Part shown: positions 9,460 through 21,300 of the stretch, in pieces
Layout: the number at the start of each line of letters is the position of its first letter
How positions within the stretch are numbered: position 1 is the first letter of the stretch
Assembly: GCA_028023455.1 (NCBI GenBank)
Contig: JAQFVV010006709.1
Location: 1 to 64,000, forward strand
Origin: Epiperipatus broadwayi
Lineage: Eukaryota; Onychophora; Udeonychophora; Euonychophora; Peripatidae
Reading direction: 5' to 3'
DNA: 64,000 nt
Made by a program: the position numbers and the translations under genes
The notes under the pieces: model-generated
The model's database searches: none
Told to the model about the DNA's origin: nothing
What the model saw: only the letters and a program-made list of their open reading frames with translations

Positions 9460-10640
9460 TTGATAATACTTATAAAATTTTTCTTGCTAAAATGCAAAAT
9501 GAAAAACAACAGAATCCAATTTTAAAACAAGGGAATTTTATATGATTTTTCCAATGATGAAATATCAATGTGGATATTATATCTAATGATCCACTCAAAG
9601 AGTCATTATTTCACTTAATACAGAGTTATTTAAAATACATCAGCATCTCTGAAAAAATTATTTTATTTAAAAATTTTAAAATAAATATTTTGAAAATAAA
9701 ATATTAACTCAAATGCATTTACATTTTTTTTTTTTAAATCATAGCTTAAATAAAAATAAATGAATACTTTTGTATACTTATTGAAACTAATTATTATAAA
9801 ATAATAACTCAATTCAATTTTATTAAGCATATAACAACAGACTACAGTACAGCTTTACAAACCAAGAATCAGTTTATATCGATTTAAGAAATGAGAATTT
9901 AAATGAAAAATGTCAATATCCATAAATATTTTATTATATAATATAGACAATTATGATTATATTAAGAATTCTATAATTTATATTAGGAATAAATTCTGTT
10001 GCATCATATTTACATAATACAATTTTTATTAAAAACATTACATCATTCAACTTTTTTTTTTCATAAGATCTGTTTCACTACCGATAGATAATTGTAAACC
10101 TACATACTTAAAATACCCTTTTATTATAATCTGCAGTCATTCCTCATAACATTTTGGATTGTCTTTTCATTATATTCTGCATAGTTCCTCAATATTTTAT
10201 GTTGAATTCCAAACAACAGAATAATAATGAATTGTAGGAAGCAGTATTACATAAAATAAATAAATACATGATTGCTTATGTAAAACTTTCTTTGACCTTG
10301 CTATAATCCCAGTAATTCTATTACATTTAAGAATAATTTCATTAATATGAGTCATAAAAGACCATTACTAATAAACTAGACACTTAAATCTCTTATCTTT
10401 TCTAGGAATAACAATATTATAAACAGAATAATGGAAAAAAAAAACTGGATGTTTTATTATAAAATGAAACAACAAATGTTTTCTCAATATTAACATATAT
10501 CTGATTTTTTCTACACCAAATAACAAAGCTATTTATAGAACTCTGTAACCTTAAATGATCAATTTTAAGAAATAACTTTAGATCATTCACTACAAGCAAC
10601 AATTACTTGATTACAATTAATTTTTTTTTTCCACTCACAG
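9460..10640 (-). mobile_element. 5'-truncated Jockey-like LINE, copy 1
   Basis: The minus strand repeats 61945-63310 in the same orientation. The frame at 10602-10417 (LKLFLKIDHLRLQ, then SFVIWCRKNQIYVNIEKT) matches the post-catalytic part of LINE reverse transcriptases, where a D..LLQ.D...W...N.L.LN..KT pattern is usual. Sequence near 10180-10370 corresponds to the SVVWN-type thumb region of copy 2. The 5' end is lost at about 10640. Without the insertion seen in copy 2, this copy shows the empty target site near 10075. Confidence 0.75.
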
Positions 10641-11596
10641 CAGTGTTTTTCTTCCATATTTAAATTTTTGCAAAGATGGTCTTCATTAACTTTTTCATAC
10701 AAAATATGACAATACATTTTAAGATCCTTGATCTATTACAATTTCCTCAGCAAGGAATAAATTGCTGTTTTCCATAAAACTCTAGAGCAGTAAAAATGTG
10801 TCTTTATTGGGTTTAGTGCAGCAGCAAAAAATAATACTTTTAAAATAGGTAAGATCTAAAATTATTTTACTAGCTTAACAAGAATACTTACACAATCGCA
10901 CATATTATTTATTTTTCTCATCTCTATAATTAAATTTCATACCACAAAATATACTCTCCTGCATTGACAATATATATTTACTGTTGGTAAGTATTTCCAT
11001 TGACTAAAGTTCTAAGTTTCAAAAATTCTAAATCATTAAGAAATACAAGTAAATACATATTTGTTTTTATTCAGTATAGCTCAATGCATAAATTTCATTA
11101 AAATCCTTTTAATCATTATTTGCTATAACTTATCAACTAAAATTATTCCAAAATGCATTTGTTTCTCTTTAATGTAAGTTATCTTTCTCAATAAATGTAT
11201 ATTTTACAAAAAACTAGTATAATCATCACTAAATATATTTCAAATCTAATTATATACATATATGTAAGAAGTGTTTTTGTACATCTTTAAATGTAATGTT
11301 AGCCATAATAAATAGTATTTTTATTATCCTTATAAAAACACGTATAGGAATAATCAAGTGGATATATATAGGCCGGATTGTAAACCCTGGAGAACTTTGT
11401 AGTCATTAAGGTGAACAGGTATTTTGTACATTTGGCAGGCATCAGGAGTTGCAATAGTGTCAAACAGACTTTGGACTCCATTGACTTCAGTGTACAAAGT
11501 GAAATGTACAAATGGGGTGAACTCATAGTGTACAGATAAAGCTAGCTGTGATTTCAAGACTACAGTGAATCAATGTATTTTACATAATGTATTTCT
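10641..11596. other. No supported feature
   Basis: Unique A+T-rich sequence. Overlapping minus-strand frames at 11299-11557 compete for the same bases and show no family features. Confidence 0.4.
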
Positions 11597-12044
11597 AATA
11601 ACGTTAAAGCTAAAACCTTCAAACAGATATGCTTTAAACATGCTTACGTGACAGCCAATCAGATGGAATAATGACATCACATGGGACAATATTATCTGTT
11701 TGCGCTTAATAAATTTGATATATTTACGTTTATTAATATCATTTTGTTAGATTTAAAATATTGCTTCATGGTAAATCGAAAGATTTCGCGTTGTTTATTT
11801 ATATATAATATTTAGTGAATTAAATGTGAAGGTATTTAAGCTTCACACTCTTAGTTCAAAATGCTTGAGTCTGGCTTATTTAAATAAAAATTGAGGCATA
11901 GATGAAGATGGGTCCCATCTTTTTCTGATAGTTCTGACTTGTGTTTGGGAATTGAGTCCCATGTGATGTCATTATTCCATCTGACTGGCTGTCATGTAAG
12001 CATGTTTAAAGCGTATGTTTGAAGGTTTTAGTTTTCATGTTATT
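11597..12044. mobile_element. Foldback element 1, about 88-bp inverted arms
   Basis: Arms 11597-11685 and about 11957-12044 are reverse complements with a few mismatches; both contain CCAATCAGATGG or its diverged partner and GACATCACATGGGAC. The interior carries GGTAAATCGAAAGATTT and a GTGAAG...AAGCTTCACAC motif, also found, in the other orientation, in the element at 21301-21710. A 38-bp sequence starting ACAATATTATCTG lies just inside the left arm (11686-11723) and is repeated just outside the right arm (12045-12082) in the same direction. No coding capacity, so non-autonomous. Confidence 0.8.
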
Positions 12045-12139
12045 ACAATATTATCTGTTTGCGCTTAATAAATTTGATATATAATGTATTTCTGTAAATC
12101 AAGGCATTTAATTCCAAATTGATCACCTATGTAATGCAG

Positions 12140-13130
12140 TGTATTCTCCTTGGTTTAGATGGGCAGGTAGACCAATTGTGGTCCAGGGCCTATTTGGACT
12201 GACCCATATCAACCTTGTTGCATTGAGAGCATGGGTCTTCACTCGACTCTTCTTCCTTGGGGGGGGTCATGGGGGTCCTAGTCATCTGTGGTGGAGCAGG
12301 CATCAATCATCCCACACCCAGGAAAGGGATGTCTGGACCCACCAGAAGGGTTGAGAGTCACTGTTCCCACAAAGGCTTGGCCTTGATGAGCTGCCACACC
12401 ACCTTGATGGACTGCTTGTGAACAGTGTTGACTTGTGTTCTTTTTTATTTTTTGTTTTCTTGGTTAACATTACATTTTTGGCCTGGTAGACAGAGTTGGT
12501 CCCTGCCCATTTGGACTGTTGAATTGGTAATCATAGGTTTTTTCCTGAATCCTCGGTCTCAGGGGTGGAGGTGATGGTCATGAGGGTTCGTTGATCTGCG
12601 GGGGCAGACAGTGATCATCACCACACCCAGAAAGGGGATGACCAGGCATGGTTCTCGCAGCCCTCTTTGATTCGGTTAGTGTTCAGGATTGACTGAACCA
12701 ACGGGACACCCAGATAAATCTAACCCACTTACAGGGGGATGATGTGAATTAACCTTGTCCAAGGAGTGGGTCTGGGTTCTCGCTAAGTGGAGTTCTAGCT
12801 GGTCTGGGCATGGATGGGGTCCAAGGGGAGAAGTTTGGGGACATGCCAGTTGTTTCTCCCACATATATTTTGCCTTGAGTGGATGGAGGCACCCCCTTGA
12901 TTGACTGTCCTTCAATCTGAGATCATGTATGTTCTTTTTTTCTCTCTTTTTTGTGTTTTCCTTGATGTTTGAACTCGGTGTTTTTTTTTAGATACCTCTA
13001 ACATCTAATTTATTGTGTAAGGTGGTTGGACTGCTTTGAGCCACTGCCCAATTGTATAATATCAGTGTACCATTGTAATCTCTTTGGCCTACCACTGCAG
13101 GCGACAGAATGTGGTCCCTGCACATTTGAG
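12140..13130. repeat. GC-rich island made of about two degenerate units
   Basis: The base composition jumps to about half G+C. Related blocks recur: GGTCCAGGGCCTATTTGGAC (12181), GGTCCCTGCCCATTTGGAC (12498) and GGTCCCTGCACATTTGAGC (13113), and CACACCCAGGAAAGGGATG (12313) with CACACCCAGAAAGGGGATG (12623). So the island is two long diverged repeats plus the start of a third. Frames at 12139-12354 (+) and 12676-12915 (-) are low-complexity by-products and lack family features. It could be a dispersed repeat, a non-coding RNA locus or foreign DNA. Confidence 0.6.
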
Positions 13131-13299
13131 CCTATAAGATTTGATATAGTAACTTAATAAAGGTTACTTTGAAACAGCAAAACACAATTAGCTACTTATG
13201 GCAAATAATTTTATCATTAATATATTAACTTGATATTTAAATATTTACTAGGTTTTAATTCAACTTTGGTCACACATTATTTTTATTTCATTCAGGTGA

Positions 13300-13880
13300 T
13301 GTCATAAATTTTAAACTTCAGGCATTGAAGGTATATTTGTCACCTTCAGGGTTTCTAAGAGAAATGCATTTTCCTCATTTTTTAATATTAGGAATGGTCC
13401 CTCAGATGTATGAAAATTTTCTAAACTTATACTTTTGCAGATCACTAACCTGAGGAGATCTTACTGAAACATAATTACCTACTTTGAAAATAGATTTGGT
13501 AGAAGCCTGGACAATTTTTCTATTTTTTTTTAATTCTTTTGAGCTTCTGAATTATCTTTATCCTGATTTATGACCTCTTTTAATATAATGGTTAAAGGAC
13601 TTTTAATTATCATAGGTTTTCTATACTCAAAATGAAGTTGAACTTATTTATCCAATTCTGGTAATTGTCTTCTAAGTAAATCCTAAACAACCTACCTAAC
13701 TTATGCATAACTTTCACATGAATTAGTTTGTTTCGAATAGAGCTTAATATATGATTTGTCTTATGGTTCTTCAACCAATTTTTTCATTTTTTTCATAAAA
13801 ATGATGTAGCATGATCCGTCACAATAGCTTTGGGTTTAACGACCACACAAATTGAAATTCCTTCAGACATTTTATTATAC
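13300..13880 (-). pseudogene. Integrase relic of a Ty3-like retroelement
   Basis: Conceptual minus-strand translation with frame changes gives VVKPKAIVTDHATSF near 13840, close to the P..I.TD.G..F block around the second catalytic Asp of retroelement integrases, then LVEE, RRQLPELDK and RKPMIIKSPLTII, and finally KVGNYVSVRSPQVSD and GPF.ILKN, which fit the C-terminal part of such proteins. Many stops and shifts show it is long dead. Based on short motifs only; a profile search would settle it. Confidence 0.45.
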
Positions 13881-14747
13881 TCCTAGAAAGTGATAAATGT
13901 GTAAGTATTAAATTTATAGTTTTTGAAATACTTAATTTGATTATATGTTGAAAGTAAAAGTGGAATGAAATACTGCAATCTATCTTCTATAACATGTATA
14001 TTGTATGCCACACATACCATGACAATATACATCAAATGTAGATATAATCAATACACCACATACATTTTTAAAGAGCTTTAAACATTTGTCTTTAATATTT
14101 GTTGTCATATGGAGTTAGTTCTCATCATAAATATATATCTTTAATATGTGCTCTCATATAGTGCTGATTTGTATTTTATTATTTTTATTTTGTTATTTAC
14201 ATGAAATAAACAATTTTGTTATTTTTGTTAAAGGTATTCTTTAATCATCATTTTGATACTATTTAAATTCAGGTCAAGATATCACACTGCTGATTCATTT
14301 AAGATTACTAAATATTTTTCTTATATTTGCTATTTAAATCCAATAAGTAGATTGTGAACATAAAAATCCCTGATATGCATATTCACCTTGATATTAATAA
14401 ATGTTTATTAAATAAAAGCCCAGAGATAATTATTATGATAAATCTTAATGAATATTTATTAATAGAAAATCTAAGAATATGTAGTTAATGAATAGATAAA
14501 ACAAAATTATGTAAGTATGAACCAATGATTATTGAAATATAATAAAAAATTATATATTTTAAAAGTTTAGTAGTCAATATTTAAATTCCTGAGAAATTAC
14601 ATATTTTACATTATTTGGGAAATTTGGAGTGAGTTCATTTGTGTGGGTTACAGTCTTATAAAGGCTCAACCATATGCAAATGCATATTCAGTACACACAA
14701 AGACAACCAGAAATGTGTTTTCACTTTCTCTCCCTCTTATTTTCATA
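13881..14747. other. No supported feature
   Basis: A+T-rich, with many short stops in all frames. It may hold further decayed parts of the integrase-bearing element, but I see no motif. Confidence 0.35.
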
Positions 14748-14758
14748 TTAGAACAACA

Positions 14759-14839
14759 AGGCAAAACTCTCAATACAGTAGTGCCACCCTGTTTAATAAC
14801 AATTATGTGCTAGTATAAGAGATGGTGATCATGTGATGA
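14759..14839 (+). mobile_element. Short palindromic-unit family, internally deleted copy
   Basis: Begins AGGCAAAACTCTCAATACAG and ends in GGTGATCATGTGATGA, the same two ends as the copy at 62650-62851, but the central palindrome is missing. Flanked by exact 11-bp direct repeats TTAGAACAACA (14748-14758 and 14840-14850), so it is a real insertion and its ends are well defined. Confidence 0.7.
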
Positions 14840-15453
14840 TTAGAACAACAGTTAACCTCTTTCTTACAGAGTCTCTTTCAAATAAAGTTAGATTGTGAGA
14901 TTACAATATATGCGATTGTCTGCAACTTTTTCTTGCATTTTATGTGAAGCAAGAATAATTTCAGTCCAAATAATAATTCTTGTCATGATTGCAAAAGAAA
15001 AATAAGTGTTTAGATTTCCTGATTAACAACAGAAAATCTAAATACTTATTGATTTGTTTAGAGCAATATAATATAGTAAATGCGTCATCTGATAAAAAGC
15101 TTAAATGATAGTTTATTTGAAGGATGTTCTATTGAAAATTGTAATTCATAATTTGCTTCTTTTATAAAGTATCTTTATTTATCATCTATGACATGTTATA
15201 TATGTATAGAAAAGTAATTAATTTTTTTTTTTCTGTTTTGCATAGGTTCAAGACTGGATAAAGACAATGATATTTGGTAAAAAGAGCAAATGATCGATTA
15301 TTTACATTCGAAATAGATTGATTACAGAATTACCATCAAGATATGTAAGAATTGTAACACTTCTAACTTTGACAGAAAAGTGTCATTGAAAAGAAAGATA
15401 TTTAACTATTTTTACCAAAATGTTATAGAATTAAAAAATCATGTAGCTATCAT

Positions 15454-15653
15454 ATAGATGAAATTATTGAATTACATGAGTTTACATTAACAGAAAAATA
15501 TATTTCCAGAAAATGATCTTTTTACTTAATGTTATTCTTTTGTATGAGTAGATATAGATGAAATTATTGAATTACATGAGTTTACATTAACAGAAAAATA
15601 TATTTCCAGAAAATGATCTTTTTACTTAATGTTATTCTTTTGTATGAGTAGAT
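15454..15653. repeat. Exact 100-bp tandem duplication
   Basis: The sequence starting ATAGATGAAATTATTG at 15454 repeats at 15554 with no visible change, pointing to a recent duplication or an assembly effect. Confidence 0.85.
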
Positions 15654-16209
15654 AATGGTGCTTTGAAAAATGCCATTTCTGTGGAATTGTTTTTATGAAG
15701 GTGTTGTAGACTAGTGATATGACATGTATGGAAAACATGAATTTATTTGAAAAGAACTAGCAAAAGAAAACCATGCAGTTTTAAATGAATGAAATCTTAA
15801 GAAACAATATAATGAAAGACCATTTCTGTTTATTAACTAGTCGGTTAAATAAATACAATTATTATGCCTTTAAAAATATTTTTAAAATGAGAATATATTT
15901 TATGAACCTATAAATGTACATTCATAAAACTTCACAAAATGTCTCAATAGAAAATAAAAATAACTTTTCTGATTAACAACATTTGATCAATAATGTGCCA
16001 CAAAATGTTTGTTTAATCATTTTATCAGTATTTGGGATATTACACACCAAAAATCATCAGTATGAATCTTTTTGTCTGTTCATTTATGTGATTAAAAGAA
16101 TTGCCAAAACATTTGAAAGCCATGAAAAAATATTTTTTATAAGCATAAGAAACTTGAGAAATGAAGAAAGTAGCTATATAGAAAAAAAAGCATAAAGAGA
16201 AGATAACAA

Positions 16210-16711
16210 TATAAGAAAAGTTATTACACTTTACATTTTGTGTGAAATGAAAACTTTCTAAAAGATCTGAATGAACATATTCGGAAAATGCTTTTTCTAA
16301 GCACTGTGTGAGAATTTATAATGGAAAATAAATCTGATTTTAATAAGAAATACAGGATAAAAACTTTCAATGTTGTGTGCATGAATTCAAGACAAAGAAA
16401 GGAAAATATAATAACACATGAATAATGCATTCAGGAGAAAATCCTTTTTAATACAATTTGTGTGAATACTGGATTGTGCATATGATGGAAGTTTAAGAAT
16501 AGAGGAAAGAAGCCACAGGAGAAAATGTTTTTCATTGTAGTTTGTGTGTGTATAGGACTGCACAAAAGTGAAGTTAAAGAATGAATGAACACATATAGGA
16601 GAAACCCTTTTCTATGTAGTTTGCATAATTTAGCAATACATGAAAGACAGACAACACAGGAGAAAAATGTTTTCATTATAGTTCCAGTCTGCAGAGAAGG
16701 TAGGTTTAAGG
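16210..16711 (+). pseudogene. Decayed C2H2 fingers upstream of the open array
   Basis: Remnants of the linker (CAGGAGAAAAxCxTTT) and of CATGAA-type His regions recur about every 84 bp at roughly 16435, 16515, 16590 and 16660, interrupted by stops and shifts. A TAG near 16680 closes the frame just before the first intact finger, and in that finger a Cys stands where the first His should be (LRMCERTH). Confidence 0.75.
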
Positions 16712-17383
16712 ATGTGTGAAAGAACACATACAAGAACAAAACCTTTTCTTTGTACTTATTGTGAATATAAAACTGCATGGAGAAGTGCCTTAGAAAAACA
16801 TGAAAGAACACATACAAGAGAAAAACCATTTCAATGTACTTTGTGTGATTTCAAGTCTGCACAGAAAGTTACTTTAAGGATTCATGAAAGAATACATACA
16901 GGTGAAAAACCTTTTCAGTGTAGTTTATGTGAATTCAAGGCTGCGCATAAAAGTAATTTAGCAATACATGAAAGTACACACACAGGAGAAAAACCTTTTA
17001 ATTGTATTTCCTGTGACTATAAGTCTGCACACAAAAGCCACTTACGAAAGCATGAAAGAACTCATACAGGAGAAAAACCATTTCAATGTAGTTTGTGTGA
17101 ATTCAAGTCGGCACGGAAGGAATCTTTAAGGATACATGAAAGAAAACATACAGGGGAAAAATCTTTTCATTGTAGTTTATGTGACTTCAAGACTGCATAT
17201 AAAAGTGGTTTAACTATACATGAAAGAACCCATACAGGAGAAAAATCTTTTCAATGCAGTTTATGTGATTTCAAGACTGCATATAAAAGTAGTTTAGCAG
17301 TGCATATAGGAAATAAACATGTTCTATGTACTTTGTCTGAATTTAAGTCTGCACATAAAGTAGGTTTTTGGCATCACACATAG
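16712..17383 (+). CDS. C2H2 zinc-finger array, seven intact fingers
   Basis: A 223-codon frame with seven consecutive C-x2-C-x12-H-x3-H fingers (the last with H-x4-H spacing), each joined by TGEKP-type linkers; an eighth has lost a Cys (LCTLSEFKSAHK). Fingers share the pattern C-x-x-C-(D/E)-(F/Y)-K-(S/T)-A, for example FQCSLCDFKTAYKSSLAVH. Such arrays bind DNA, usually in the nucleus. Positions facing DNA differ between fingers (AQKVTLRIH, AHKSNLAIH, ARKESLRIH), as in a real recognition array. The frame is flanked on both sides by about 16 decayed fingers, so it is either a shortened gene or the last open part of a dying one. The ATG at 16712 is simply the first in frame and may not be the real start. 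Confidence 0.75.
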   Translation: MCERTHTRTKPFLCTYCEYKTAWRSALEKHERTHTREKPFQCTLCDFKSAQKVTLRIHERIHTGEKPFQCSLCEFKAAHKSNLAIHESTHTGEKPFNCISCDYKSAHKSHLRKHERTHTGEKPFQCSLCEFKSARKESLRIHERKHTGEKSFHCSLCDFKTAYKSGLTIHERTHTGEKSFQCSLCDFKTAYKSSLAVHIGNKHVLCTLSEFKSAHKVGFWHHT

Positions 17384-18260
17384 GAAAAAAAATATTTTCA
17401 TTGTATTTTTTGAGAATATAAGGTGGAAAGGAAAGATTTTGGCAGTACATGAAAGAGTACATACAAAAAAAAAAAATTTCAATATGTTTGTGTGAAATCA
17501 AGGGTGCACAGATGGGTTTAATCATGCATGAAAGAACACATGTAGGAGAAAAACTATTACAATGTAATTTGGATTAATTCAAATCTACCCAGAAGGTAAG
17601 CTTAAGGATGATGAAAGAAAACATACAGGAGAAAAACCTTTTTAATGTAGTTTTTGTGAATTTAAGACTGCATAGAAAAGTAGTTTAGCAATACATGTAA
17701 AAACACAGTTGAAAACTTTTCAACGTAGGTCATATGGCTATTGCACAATGGGGAAGTTTAAGGCTATGTGAAAACACTTGCAGGAAAAATTTTATTTCAA
17801 TATAGTTTGTGAATATAAGATTGCAGTTAAGTCATTTAGTGATGCATGAAAAAACAAACAGGAGAAAAACTTTTTCATGTATTTTATGTGAGTAATGGAT
17901 AGCACAAAAGAGGTTAAAAAAGACAGAACACATGTAAGATAGAAACCATTTCAAGATTGTATATGTGAATGTAAGGCTGTAGTCAAAAGTCATTTAGTAA
18001 TACATGAAAGAACTCTAATGAAAATTTTTCAATGTAGTTGATGTGACAATAAGACAATGAAAAAAGTTATATTGAAAAAATTTTCATTGTAGATTGTATG
18101 ATTATTAGAATGTAGATAAAAGTAATTTAGCAATACATGAAAGAAGTCACAAAAGAGCAATACCTTTCCAGTGTAGTTTATGTGAATTCAAGACTACAGA
18201 AGGGTCATTGAAGATTGCATGAAAGAACATATAGGAGAACAAACATTTTTCTTTTCTATA
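17384..18260 (+). pseudogene. Decayed C2H2 fingers downstream of the open array
   Basis: About ten or eleven finger relics follow, recognised by ATGAAAGAACACAT-like and AGGAGAAAAAC-like stretches near 17450, 17530, 17610, 17690, 17765, 17850, 17925, 18005, 18140 and 18220, with stops, shifts and deletions in each. Spacing stays near 84 bp. With the upstream relics and the open part this gives an ancestral array of more than twenty fingers. Confidence 0.8.
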
Positions 18261-21200
18261 TTTAAAACTGCATGTATGGGAAATATCTTCTTAGTGCCTT
18301 CAAATAAAATGTGGACATGTGTAAATTTTGAAGTAAATTGCGTAACATCTGATTAAAGAATTAGTGATTTTATGAATTTGCTACATTTGATTGAACAAAA
18401 TGAGAATTATACATCTAGTAACAGAGAGAACTGTCAGCTGAAAAACAAAATTAAATATATTTTAACAATTTTATTAGTATTTTTGTCTGTTTACACTTTA
18501 TAGTGGAATAGAATAGAAATGAAATAGTTTTTGGGAAAATGGATGATGTGCAATAGAGATATTGAAACAATGGAAGAATGGTATTAAAATATTAGAGCTG
18601 AAACAAAAGTGGTATATTGGATTGTTAATAGCTGTAAATTATAATTAGAGGTTTGCTTTCCTGGCTTTTATATTTTAACCAACAATAATGATATGAGCAA
18701 TAATATGATTTTAAGTTAAATTTTAAGCTTGTTGAAAAGAAATTCCAATATTACATACATGATCTGGATTCAAAACAGTCATGCCATGTGGATGAGCTGG
18801 ACTTGCATGAAGATGCATGCAAATTTTACCCAACATCAGCATTAGTCTGTGGATTTGATTACATTACTCCAGGTGTTTTAATAGATGTGGTTGTTAGTTT
18901 CTAATTATAGTGTACTGCTGGAAAATATGGTTACTCTGCTAGATTTTAGTACTGAAAAATACTTTTACAGTAGAAATTTTTCCATCAGTGATTACTCTTT
19001 TTGCATGGGATCACTGCAACACTGAATCGACTAGAATAGACTGACTCATTTGTCTGTTTCACCTATTTATATAACATTTGTTGTTCATACCTATTGCTGG
19101 ACTTGATGGATGTTTTTTGAGCAACAAATTCATCACCAGCTAATTACAAGATTTGATATTTATTTTTTTTTAAAACAATAATGTTTTTTTGCAAAACATT
19201 ATTTCTTTCATAACATTGTGGAAAGAAGTAATTTTGATGATATATTGTTATATAACAATGAACAAAAGAGAAAATAGTTTTTTATTCTCGATTTAGGTTA
19301 GTAAGTTATTACAAAAAATACCCATTTTTAAAAATTGATCAATAATTTATTTATTTTTATTAACCCATATTTTTAAACAACATTTAGATTTGCCATCTAA
19401 TTTATCTTAAAAATTGATTTTATTTAAAATTTCATTCAGGAGGCAGATCAAAAAGGACATAAAATATTTTAAATTTTTATAACTTATGCAATTCAAATTT
19501 TTCTATGCATGAAGACTTTTTTTTCAACCCTAACATTGTACAACTTTTCATTTATTACAAAGTAACTTTCCATTATGAAATAGTTAATATGATTAAATGT
19601 ATCAACTAATTTATCACTTGCATGCTTCATGGCAGTTGTTGATGGTATTGCAGCGTCGCCTGGCGGCGAACTCAGATCACAACTACCGTGTGTAATAAAC
19701 CATTAAGTAAGTAACTTAAAATATGAAGACATTCTTAAATTGATTGTTTTAATACATGTAATTATAATTTAAAGTAACTTGTAAACTAACTATTTTATTA
19801 TAATTTAAATCAATCTTTCAATTGAAACAAAAAAACTTATCTGCATTATTAAATGTATTTAGCTTGATTATAAAATGTTATAACTTTTCTCAAGATTATA
19901 ATTGACAGCAAAAACAAATCTCAACTCCCTTCTAGTTCATCTTAACTAAACTGTATCTGTGAAACATGGATTGTAAGTTAGATAAAAGTATTTAAAAAGT
20001 ATATTATTGCAAAATTGAATAAATACTTGACATATATAATATATACATTTCATAAAACAATTGAATTTTTGCAATTGGTGTTGTTTTACTTCAGCACATG
20101 TTTCCAAAATGTGGATTATGTGAATGCATTTTTTTTAGGATTGTTAAAATTAATAAAACTCAAAAACAATATTTGAATCAGTTTTTGTCATTTAATATAT
20201 AAGAAAGAAAGAAAAAATTTAACACAGAAAAATAATCACATAGAAGATTAAATTATTTTGAATCATAGTTTTGCTCTAGGATATAGGCTTAGATAGGATT
20301 ATTCATGAATATCTACATTTCAGGATAAGGTGTAAGAAACAGATTTCATAATGAATGACCTGGAATCAATTATAGTAGACCTTAATGTATCAGATGTGAT
20401 ATTAGTTTAAAGTGTCATCATCCCTCAAAATTAAATTTTGAAATAAAATTCAAAGGGGTAGTATGAGATAGGACACCAAAAATTAATAAGAAGTAAAATT
20501 AAAAAATCATAATAATAATTACATGAGAGTTAATGATTTAAAGAAATGTAGTTATAAAGATATACAGAGTAATTTAGAAAATCAAAACTATGATTTTTAG
20601 AATCTACTATACCTTACCTATAGTAAAAACACCACCTTTAAAATTTAAATTGACTGTTGAAATATTGTACTTTAAAATGGCAATCTAGTGATTGAAACAA
20701 AACTCTATTACATATTTATATTTGGATAAATTTTTACTTATAATTAGCATGTATTACATTCATATTATATATGAATAAATTGATACAAAGGTAATGTTAT
20801 GAAAAATAATTTGGCAATATGTAAATTATATATTATTAAAATATTCAAAATATGTTTAAATATGAAAAATACTATCTGAAGGATCTAGAGTTCTTTAATG
20901 ATGCTTTTTTTAAATACATTAAATATTATGCAAAGTAACTTTCACTGACCTCTGTAGTATATAATAACTATGAATGCTGACTCATATCCAAAACTTTACA
21001 GTAATACTTTAAGCATCTATATTAATGTCTTTCTTCTTCAATTTGAAAATAAATATCCAGATGTTTTTATATAAATAATAATAATTTGAACATAAATTTG
21101 TAGTAAGTTGTTATTGCTATGTTCTGCAAAAATTTAATTTTTTTTAATCATTGATTTATAAATTATAGACTTAGACACAATTTTCTGAGGTGAATCATTA

Positions 21201-21290
21201 CACGTAGACTATTATTATCCCAGACTTTGAGAATTCTAATCTTTTTAATTTCTGACTATTTTTTGTCAACAAACAGCAGTGTAAAAATCA
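18261..21290. other. Long A+T-rich stretch, no supported gene
   Basis: No coding or repeat structure recognised over 3 kb. A small GC-rich spot (GCGTCGCCTGGCGGCGAAC near 19652) stands out but matches nothing I know. Confidence 0.4.
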
Positions 21291-21300
21291 TACACTAAGA

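Noticed and set aside
11299-11557. Two overlapping minus-strand frames of 67-75 codons
   Set aside because: They overlap in different frames with no family features or supporting context.
12139-12354. Plus-strand frame in the GC-rich island
   Set aside because: GC-rich DNA has fewer chance stops; the frame is not kept in the second repeat unit.
16431-16829. 132-codon minus-strand frame opposite the zinc fingers
   Set aside because: Antisense of the finger array with its 84-bp periodicity; not an independent gene.
19640-19690. GC-rich spot with GCGTCGCCTGGCGGCGAAC as possible tRNA or SINE
   Set aside because: No A/B box pair or cloverleaf could be drawn.
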